This document shows, piece by piece, positions 57,697-64,000 of a DNA stretch of 64,000 nucleotides (positions within the stretch are counted from its first letter, which is position 1; each line of letters begins with the position of its first letter). Made by a program: the position numbers and the translations under genes. The notes below the pieces were generated by a model. That model made no database searches and was not told the origin of the DNA. It worked only from the letters and a program-made list of their open reading frames with translations. Origin of the DNA: AC-32 sp963717475 (GTDB taxonomy: Bacteria; Actinomycetota; Thermoleophilia; Gaiellales; Gaiellaceae); the NCBI GenBank assembly GCA_963717475.1, contig OY970337.1, positions 310,001 through 374,000 on the forward strand. Direction: 5' to 3'.

Positions 57697-59036
57697 GTGA
57701 GGCGAGGCATCATCGTGGGAGGGATCGTTGCAGCCGCTGTGCTTGCGCTCATCGCGGCCGGTTGCGGCGGCAGCAGCAAGAGCAGCAGCAGCACCGGAAG
57801 CGGAGGCGGAAGCGGAGGCGGGGCAACGCGACCGCGCTCCCGGCCTCGTCGTGCCAGGGACTCTACTTCGAGGGGTCGGGAAAGCCGGACTACATCGTCC
57901 CGTCCGATCTTCCGCTACAGGGCTCCGGCCGCACGCAGACCATTGAGATGACGAACGCGATCAAGTTCGCTCTCAAGCAGGCGAACTTCAAGGCCGGCAA
58001 GTACACGGTCGGCTACCAGTCCTGTGACGACTCGACCGCTCAGGCCGGCAAGTGGGAGTCGTCGAAGTGCTCGGCGAACATGAATGCGTACGCGCAGAAC
58101 AAGAGCGTGATCGCCGTCATCGGGACGTTCAACTCCGGCTGCGCGGAGATCGAGATCCCGATCGCGAACCGCGCTCCCAACGGCCCGCTCGGCATGGTCA
58201 GCCCGGCGAACACCTACGTCGGCCTCACGCACAGCGGCCCCGGAACGGCCGCCGGCGAGCCCGACAAGTACTACCCCAACGGCAAGCGGAACTACATCCG
58301 GATGGTCGCGGCGGACGACTTCCAGGGTGCCGCCGACGCGCAGTTCATGAAGGACCAGGGCGCGAAGAGCGTCTTCATCCTCAACGACAAGGAGGCCTAC
58401 GGCCTCGGCGTCGCGACGGACACGAAGAACTCTGCTACCAAGCTGGGCCTGAAGGTCGCCGGCTTCACTGCCTGGGACCCGAAGGCGTCGAGCTACGAGG
58501 CGGTGGCGACGAAGATCAAGCAGTCCGGCGCGGACTGGATCTACCTCGGCGGCCTCATCTGCGAGAACGGCGCCAAGCTGATCTCGGACCTCAAGGCGGG
58601 CGTGCCGGGCGCGAAATTGATGGCTCCGGACGGCTTCAGCGACTTCACGGCCAACGGGGCCGCCGCAGCCGGCATGTACATCACCGTCGCGGGCGTCCCG
58701 CCCGAGAAGCTCACCGGCACGGGCGCCGACTTCATCAAGGCGTTCGGCGATCAGATCGGCAAGAAGCCGAACCCGTACTCGGCGTACGCAGCGCAGTCGA
58801 TGCAGGTCGTCCTGGACGCAATCGAGAAGTCCGACGGGACGCGCTCGAGCGTGACCGACAACCTGCTGAAGACGAACGTGACGGACGGCATCCTCGGAAC
58901 CTTCTCGATCAACAAGAACGGTGACACGACGCGGAACCCGGTCACCGTCTACCAGCAGGTCGGATCGGGGAAGAGCGGCACGGGCAAGACCTTCAAGGTC
59001 GAGATCCCGTCCGCGAGCCTCGTGAAGGCCGCCTAG
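57697..59036 (+). CDS. Substrate-binding lipoprotein of second Liv-type ABC transporter, frameshifted in linker
   Basis: Lipoprotein signal VLALIAAGCGG, then a Ser/Gly linker and a type I binding fold of about 390 residues (QTIEMTNAIKFALKQANFKAGKYTV, VSPANTYVGLTHSGPG, SVFILNDKEAYGLGVATDTK). One base is lost at about 57824 in the GC-rich linker. Adding it joins the signal peptide to NATALPASSCQGLYFEG. Start GTG 57697 has a good ribosome site. It is the first gene of its operon and is separated from the permeases by a strong hairpin. Confidence 0.85.
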
Positions 59037-59052
59037 CGGCAAGAGCTACAGT

Positions 59053-59084
59053 CTCGGGGGAAGGCCCGCGGGCCTTCCCCCGAG
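59053..59084 (+). terminator. Intercistronic hairpin in the second Liv operon
   Basis: CTCGGGGGAAGGCCC, loop GC, GGGCCTTCCCCCGAG: a perfect 15-bp stem with no T-run. It lies between the binding-protein and permease genes, where such hairpins usually stabilise the upstream mRNA and lower permease expression. Confidence 0.65.
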
Positions 59085-59101
59085 GCATTCAGGAGGGTCC
59101 T

Positions 59102-60163
59102 GTGGTCACTGAGGCGAGTGCGGAGCCGCTGGAGTCAACCTCCCGCTTCCGGCTGAGCTTCACCGCCGTCTTCGGCTCCCTCCTCGTCGGGCTCGTCCTC
59201 TTCTGGCTGGCCGTCAACTTCTACAAGACGCCGGCGGACTTCATCCAGATCTTCCTGATCGGCTTCACGCTGGGCGCGCTCTACGCGCTCATCGCCCTCG
59301 GATACACCCTCGTGTACGGGATTCTCGAGCTGATCAACTTCGCTCACGGCGACGTGTTCATGCTCGGCGGGATGATGGCCGTGACGGTCGTGGGCACGAC
59401 CCTGTTCGACCTCACCCAGGGAGAAGCCTGGTACGTGCTCTGGCCGTTGATCATCGCCGCGCTGCTCATCTGCATGGGGTTCTGCGGCCTGCTGAACGTG
59501 ACTGTCGAGCTGATCGCGTACAAGCGGCTGCGGCACGCGCCGCGCCTCGCGCCTCTGATCACCGCCATCGGCGCCTCGTTCATCCTCCAGAACATCGGGC
59601 TCGCCTGGAAGGGCCCGAACTACGTGCAGACCGCCGACGTCCTGCCGGCGGGCAACGTCTTCTCGATCGGGGGCGTCGAGTACACCTGGGAGAAGCTCAT
59701 CGTCCTGCTCGTGACCACTCCGGTGCTGATCATCCTCGTCTGGCTCGTGCAGCGGACGCGCCAGGGTAAGGCGATGCGCGCGACCGCGCAGGACCGGGAC
59801 GCCGCCGCGATGATGGGTATCAACGTCAATCGCACGATCTCGTTCACGTTCCTGATCGCGGGCGCGCTCGCCGGGGTGGCCGGTCTTCTCTACGCGCTCT
59901 ACGCGGGCTCGGTCCGCTTCGACCAGGGCTTCCAGCTCGGGCTGATCGCCTTCACTGCGGCGGTGCTCGGCGGCATCGGCAACCTTCCGGGAGCCGTCCT
60001 CGGGGCGCTGCTGATCGGGCTGATCCAGGCCTTCAACGAGGGGCTCAGCTGGCACTCGCCGGGCAGCGACTGGACCCAGTCGATGGTGTTCGGGATCCTG
60101 ATCATCATCCTCGTCCTCCGCCCCGAGGGCCTCCTCGGCGAGCGGACTCCGGAGGGTGGCTAG
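59102..60163 (+). CDS. Branched-chain amino acid-type ABC permease (LivH-like)
   Basis: The 353-aa permease has GALYALIALGYTLVYGILELINFAHGDVFMLGG and AMRATAQDRDAAAMMGINVNRTI, both LivH hallmarks. An N-terminal extra helix precedes the core. GTG 59102 follows AGGAGG by 5 bases. It overlaps no gene upstream because of the hairpin. Confidence 0.92.
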   Translation: MVTEASAEPLESTSRFRLSFTAVFGSLLVGLVLFWLAVNFYKTPADFIQIFLIGFTLGALYALIALGYTLVYGILELINFAHGDVFMLGGMMAVTVVGTTLFDLTQGEAWYVLWPLIIAALLICMGFCGLLNVTVELIAYKRLRHAPRLAPLITAIGASFILQNIGLAWKGPNYVQTADVLPAGNVFSIGGVEYTWEKLIVLLVTTPVLIILVWLVQRTRQGKAMRATAQDRDAAAMMGINVNRTISFTFLIAGALAGVAGLLYALYAGSVRFDQGFQLGLIAFTAAVLGGIGNLPGAVLGALLIGLIQAFNEGLSWHSPGSDWTQSMVFGILIIILVLRPEGLLGERTPEGG

Positions 60164-60164
60164 C

Positions 60165-61643
60165 GTGGCGAGGTCTCGGGACGCCGATACCGCTGCGCTC
60201 CAGGACCGCGGGCTGCGGATGGGAATCGGCGCAGCGCTGCTGCTCCTGGCGCTCTTCGCGCAGGCCGGCTTCCGCAGCCTCGACGTGGCCGCCATCCCGT
60301 TCCTGGCCGTCATTGCGCTGATCTACGTCCCGCCGTGGGAGACGGTGCCCTACGTCGGGCGTTTCGCTCGCGCCGGGATCGCGATCACGATTGCGGTGCT
60401 CTACCCCTTCATCTGGGACCGGCTGTTCACGGTCCCCGTGTTCGGCAGTTTCCCGAGCATCCCCACCGGGGTCGTGATGCTCGTCTTCATCCAGATGGCC
60501 GTGGGCCTGAACATCGTGGTCGGCTACGCCGGACTCCTCGACCTCGGCTACGTCGCCTTCTACGCGATGGGCGCGTACGTCGCGGCGTGGTTCGCCTCGG
60601 TGCAGTTCTCGCAGAAGAACGTCCACTTCCTCGCCGTCGGCGTCGGCTCGAACACCCCCGGCTTCCACATCTCGATCTGGATCCTGCTGGTCGTCGCGGG
60701 GATCACGACCGCCTTCGTCGGCGTCTTGATCGGCCTGCCGACCCTGCGCCTGCGCGGCGACTACCTCGCGATCGTCACGCTCGGCTTCGGCGAGATCCTG
60801 CCCCAGATCGCGCGCAACGGCGACAACCTCTTCGGCTTCAACCTGACGAACGGCCCGAACGGGATCACGCCGATCGACTCGCCCGGCTTCTTCGGCGTCA
60901 ACTACCTGACGGGCTCGGGCACGTTCTGGAGCTCTGCGCGCCTGTTCTACTGGACCGGATTGCTCCTGCTGTTGATCACGATCTTCTGCAGCGTGCGCTT
61001 ACGCGACTCGCGTCTGGGCCGCGCGTGGATCGCGATCCGCGAGGACGAGACCGCGGCGGCGGCGATGGGCGTGCCGCTGATGCGCACCAAGACGTGGGCC
61101 TACGCGACCGGCGCGTTCTTCGGCGGCGTCGCCGGCGCCTACTACGCCAGCTTCAAGAGCGCGACGTTCCCCGGCGACTTCTTCTTCAACATCTCCGTCT
61201 TCATCCTCTGCATGATCATCCTCGGCGGGATGGGAAACATCTGGGGGGTGATCGTGGGCGGCGCCTTCCTCGCCTACCTCGACCAGGAGGGTCTGGCCGA
61301 CAGCGGCGGCTGGTTCAACTCCCACTTCAGCCAGGCCGGCTTCAATCGGCTCATCGGCTTCCTCCTGATCGCCGGCCTCTTCGCGGTGGTGATCCTGGCG
61401 AAGGACGTTGCGTGGAGGGCCGGTCTCGCGGTCATCTGTGGGGTATTAGCGATCCTGTTCTTCGCTTTGAACCCGGTCCATCTTCCGCTCGAAGTTCCCA
61501 AGTTCGAGTTCGGTATCTTCGGGATCATCCTGCTGGTGGTGATGCTCTTCCGGCCCGAGGGCCTGATCCCGAGCACGAGACGCGCGGCCGAGCTCCACGA
61601 AGGCGTCCACGACCAGCCCCTCTACGACGTGGTTCATGAGTGA
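60165..61643 (+). CDS. Branched-chain amino acid-type ABC permease (LivM-like)
   Basis: About 492 aa, longer than the first system's LivM because of extra N-terminal and C-terminal helices. Core motifs are VGYAGLLDLGYVAFYAMGAY, GEILPQIARNGDNLFGF and AIREDETAAAAMGVPLMRTK. GTG 60165 lies 9 bases after GGAGG; an in-frame GTG at 60156 touches that site and is less likely. Confidence 0.9.
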   Translation: MARSRDADTAALQDRGLRMGIGAALLLLALFAQAGFRSLDVAAIPFLAVIALIYVPPWETVPYVGRFARAGIAITIAVLYPFIWDRLFTVPVFGSFPSIPTGVVMLVFIQMAVGLNIVVGYAGLLDLGYVAFYAMGAYVAAWFASVQFSQKNVHFLAVGVGSNTPGFHISIWILLVVAGITTAFVGVLIGLPTLRLRGDYLAIVTLGFGEILPQIARNGDNLFGFNLTNGPNGITPIDSPGFFGVNYLTGSGTFWSSARLFYWTGLLLLLITIFCSVRLRDSRLGRAWIAIREDETAAAAMGVPLMRTKTWAYATGAFFGGVAGAYYASFKSATFPGDFFFNISVFILCMIILGGMGNIWGVIVGGAFLAYLDQEGLADSGGWFNSHFSQAGFNRLIGFLLIAGLFAVVILAKDVAWRAGLAVICGVLAILFFALNPVHLPLEVPKFEFGIFGIILLVVMLFRPEGLIPSTRRAAELHEGVHDQPLYDVVHE

Positions 61644-61654
61644 GGCTTCAGTAG

Positions 61655-62431
61655 ATGGCTGATCTGATCGAAGTCGTGGGGCTGCGGAAGCGCTTCGGCG
61701 GCCTGCTCGCCGTGAACAGCGTCGACTTCACGATCCCGCAGGGCACGATCGTCAGCCTGATCGGCCCGAACGGCGCCGGCAAGACGACCTTCTTCAACAT
61801 GCTCACGGGCGTCTACAAGCCGACCGCGGGCCGGATCGTCTTCGACGGCGAGGACGTGACCGGCAAGCCTCCGCACGCGATCACCGAGCGCGGCGTCGGC
61901 CGCACCTTCCAGAACATCCGGCTCTTCCAGAACATGACCGCCCTCGAGAACGTGCTGGTCGGGATGCACTCGCGCCTCAAGGGCGGGATCCTGCGCAGCA
62001 TCCTCCGCACTCCGGGCCTGAAGCGCGAGGAGAGGGCAGCCTTCGAGCGGGCGCGCGAGCTGCTCCAGTTCTCCGGGCTGCGCAGGCGCGAGGACGAGGT
62101 CGCCCGCAACCTCCCCTACGGCGACCAGCGCCGGCTGGAGGTGGCGAGGGCGCTCGCGACGCAGCCGAAGCTGCTGCTCCTGGACGAGCCGACCGCGGGC
62201 ATGAACCCGCAGGAAACGGCGGACTTCACCGCGTTCGTCTCGAAGCTCAAGGCCGAGGAGAAGCTGACGATCCTGATGATCGAGCACGACATGCGAGTCG
62301 TGATGGGCGTCTCCGATCGCGTGACCGTGCTGGACTACGGCGAGAAGATCGCCGAGGGCGCGCCGACCGAGGTGCAGCACGACCCCCGCGTGATCGAGGC
62401 TTACCTCGGGACCCAGGCGGTGGGGAAATGA
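61655..62431 (+). CDS. Branched-chain amino acid-type ABC transporter ATPase (LivG-like)
   Basis: The 258-aa ATPase has GPNGAGKTTFFNMLTGVYKPTAG, RTFQNIRLFQNMTALENV, LPYGDQRRLEVARALAT and LLLLDEPTAGMNPQET, all LivG-type. It overlaps the LivF-like gene by ATGA. It has a longer Q-loop region than its counterpart at 20.9 kb. Confidence 0.93.
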   Translation: MADLIEVVGLRKRFGGLLAVNSVDFTIPQGTIVSLIGPNGAGKTTFFNMLTGVYKPTAGRIVFDGEDVTGKPPHAITERGVGRTFQNIRLFQNMTALENVLVGMHSRLKGGILRSILRTPGLKREERAAFERARELLQFSGLRRREDEVARNLPYGDQRRLEVARALATQPKLLLLDEPTAGMNPQETADFTAFVSKLKAEEKLTILMIEHDMRVVMGVSDRVTVLDYGEKIAEGAPTEVQHDPRVIEAYLGTQAVGK

Positions 62432-63168
62432 GCCAGCCCGCAGGGAACGGCGCGGGCGTCATCCTCGAGCTCGGCGACGTGCATACCTACTACGGCGCGA
62501 TCCACGCGCTCAAGGGCATCTCGCTGGAGGTCCGCGAGGGCGAGATCGTGACCATGATCGGCGCAAACGGCGCGGGCAAGTCGACGACGCTCCGCTCGAT
62601 CAACGGGCTGAACCACCCGCGCAAGGGCTCGATCTCGTTTCAGGGCAAGGACATCACGCAGGCGGCCCCGCACGACATCGTGAAGATGGGGATCGCGCAG
62701 TCGCCCGAGGGCCGGAAGCTCTTCCCGCGCATGAGCGTCGTCGAGAACCTCGAGATGGGCGCCTTCCAGCGCGACGACCGCAAGGAGATCCGCGAGGACC
62801 TGGACCGTGTCTTCACGCTCTTCCCGCGGCTCGCCGAGCGCAAGAGCCAGAAGGCGGGGACGATGTCAGGCGGCGAGCAGCAGATGTGCGCGATCGGGCG
62901 CGCGCTGATGGCCAGGCCGAAGCTCCTCCTCCTCGACGAGCCGTCGATGGGCCTCGCGCCGGTGCTCGTCGAGCGCATCTTCGAGACGCTGATCGAGATC
63001 AACCAGCAGGGAACGCCGATCCTGCTCGTCGAGCAGAACGCATTGATGGCGCTCGACATCGCGCAGCGCGGCTACGTGCTCGAGACCGGCCGCGTCGCGC
63101 TGGCGGATAACGCGAAGTCGCTCCGCGAGAACGAGCAGGTCCGCAAGACCTACCTCGGCGAGGACTAG
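62428..63168 (+). CDS. Branched-chain amino acid-type ABC transporter ATPase (LivF-like)
   Basis: The 246-aa ATPase has GANGAGKSTTLRSINGL, MSGGEQQMCAIGRALMARP, LLLLDEPSMGLAPVLVERIFETL and LLVEQNALMALDIAQRGYVLETG. It is the last gene of the second Liv operon; its stop overlaps the convergent LarA-like gene by 4 bases. Confidence 0.93.
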   Translation: MSQPAGNGAGVILELGDVHTYYGAIHALKGISLEVREGEIVTMIGANGAGKSTTLRSINGLNHPRKGSISFQGKDITQAAPHDIVKMGIAQSPEGRKLFPRMSVVENLEMGAFQRDDRKEIREDLDRVFTLFPRLAERKSQKAGTMSGGEQQMCAIGRALMARPKLLLLDEPSMGLAPVLVERIFETLIEINQQGTPILLVEQNALMALDIAQRGYVLETGRVALADNAKSLRENEQVRKTYLGED

Positions 63169-64000
63169 GAGTCTCGATCAGGCTCCGATAGCCGCGTTCT
63201 GAGCGGGAAGTAGGGCGGCGAGAGCAGGAAGCCGATGCGGGCGTCCGGCCCGGTCACGCCGCGGACCAGCTCGAGCGCGGTGCCGAGGCTCCCGGTCGGG
63301 ACGAAGCCGAGCTGGCGCGCGGCGACCGCGTCGCGGCAGCCGGCGACGATCACCGACCCGACGCGGCTGAGCGTCGGCGCGCAGCCGGCCCAGTCGGCGA
63401 AGGGCAGCAGCGGGTGGCAGGTGCGGCCCTCGCGGTAGGCGGCGATCGCGCGAGGGTCGGAAGCAGCCGCGCGTTCCGCGTGCCCGAGCTCCTCGGTCTC
63501 GCGCGGCCCGGTGCGGAGCGCCTGGAAGACCGCGCGGTAGGGCTGCTGCGTGGGATGGGCGAAGTGGCGGTGAAAGCGGTGGAGCAGGATCACCGTGCCG
63601 CCGTCGACGAGCGGGAAGCGGTCGCGCCAGAGCCGCAGCGCCAGGCCTAGGCCGAGATATGCGGCGAGGAGGGGGTTCGGCCGCTCCCGTGGCAGGTGCG
63701 GCGTCGTGCGCGGGATCCCGATGCAGATCGCGTCGAGCGGCTCGTCGAGGCTCGCCGACCGCGCCTCGACCGCGCGCAGCAGCGCCTCAGCGTGGGCCAC
63801 GGACGGCGCAGCCGCAAACGCCGCGACGGCGCCCAGCTCGCGGCGAATCGACCGGATCGTCCGGTCGCGCACCACGCCGGGCAGCAGCCGGAAGCCGTAG
63901 CGAAACGGCGAGCCGGCGATGCGCTCGGTCGCCTCGACGTCGTACGGGTAGCCGCGCGCGGCTCCCAGCAGCTGTGGCTGGTTCAGCACGAGCGAAGCGC
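63165..64000 (-). CDS. LarA/DUF2088-like protein, C-terminal part (5' end beyond window)
   Basis: The frame is open to the window edge. Text such as IGIPRTTPHLPRERPNPLLAAYLGLG, VDGGTVILLHRFHRHF and GCRDAVAARQLGFVPTGSLGTALEL fits the C-terminal domain of nickel-pincer lactate racemase (LarA) family proteins. The N-terminal half with the cofactor-binding residues is not visible, so activity cannot be judged. Confidence 0.65.
   Translation of the reverse strand, partial: ASLVLNQPQLLGAARGYPYDVEATERIAGSPFRYGFRLLPGVVRDRTIRSIRRELGAVAAFAAAPSVAHAEALLRAVEARSASLDEPLDAICIGIPRTTPHLPRERPNPLLAAYLGLGLALRLWRDRFPLVDGGTVILLHRFHRHFAHPTQQPYRAVFQALRTGPRETEELGHAERAAASDPRAIAAYREGRTCHPLLPFADWAGCAPTLSRVGSVIVAGCRDAVAARQLGFVPTGSLGTALELVRGVTGPDARIGFLLSPPYFPLRTRLSEPDRDS

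Overview
The window is very GC-rich and gene-dense. GTG, TTG and probably CTG starts are common, and stop/start overlaps of the form NTGA link many genes. The F420-type PPOX oxidoreductase, the NrtR/NiaP pair, the deoC-ALDH-ALDH block and the leaderless-looking promoters all suggest an actinobacterium. My best guess is the Thermoleophilia/Gaiellales side, but that rests on general family knowledge and no search was run.

Region 1 (1-10.7 kb) is a redox island. It holds the end of a GntR/FCD regulator, a diheme cytochrome c converging on a b-type cytochrome-like protein, and an OmpR-type two-component pair. These are followed by a tight operon: small anchored protein, ApbE flavin transferase, ferric-reductase-like heme membrane protein with an unknown exported domain, NuoF-like flavoprotein, and a 3-Cys ferredoxin. 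A shared direct-repeat operator lies upstream of both the b-cytochrome gene and the operon. After a 54-aa Trp/Cys-rich small gene come a broken CtpE-like P-type ATPase and a sulfite-oxidase-like gene joined at an abrupt junction.

Region 2 (10.7-20.9 kb) is accessory metabolism. It has a divergent NrtR-like/NiaP-like pair around a palindromic operator, a beta-lactamase-fold hydrolase, a PPOX oxidoreductase, an HMG-CoA lyase-like enzyme, a PLP decarboxylase, two GNAT acetyltransferases, a class III cyclase and a DUF255 thioredoxin-domain protein. Region 3 (20.9-28.7 kb) has a complete Liv-type ABC operon (G-F-H-M-binding protein) and a reverse-strand cupin / MBL-like / lysA / EamA cluster.

Region 4 (28.7-49.2 kb) is the conserved bacterial core block: leuS (behind an apparent leader-peptide attenuator), comEA, comEC, holA, rpsT, murJ, lepA, hemW, hrcA, dnaJ, prmA, mtaB, HIT, yqeY, phoH, ybeY, a DgkA-PAP2 fusion and era. 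Region 5 (49.2-57.6 kb) has deoC with two ALDH genes (one lacking its catalytic half), an IGPS-like barrel, a GT39-like membrane glycosyltransferase, a lipoprotein, a Tat-exported protein, and pfkA directly behind tRNA-Leu(CAA). Region 6 (57.6-64 kb) is a second Liv operon (binding protein-H-M-G-F) and the end of a LarA-like gene.

Two window-wide patterns matter. About a dozen genes, including essential ones (murJ, lysA, holA), carry single-base indels that are easily repaired by eye, which points to consensus errors more than to gene decay. A family of intergenic repeats sharing a core like ACGCGTGGGTGAC recurs at 31.3, 45.4, 47.6 and 52.5 kb. No gene-free stretch exceeds 300 bases; the longest is 31241-31452.
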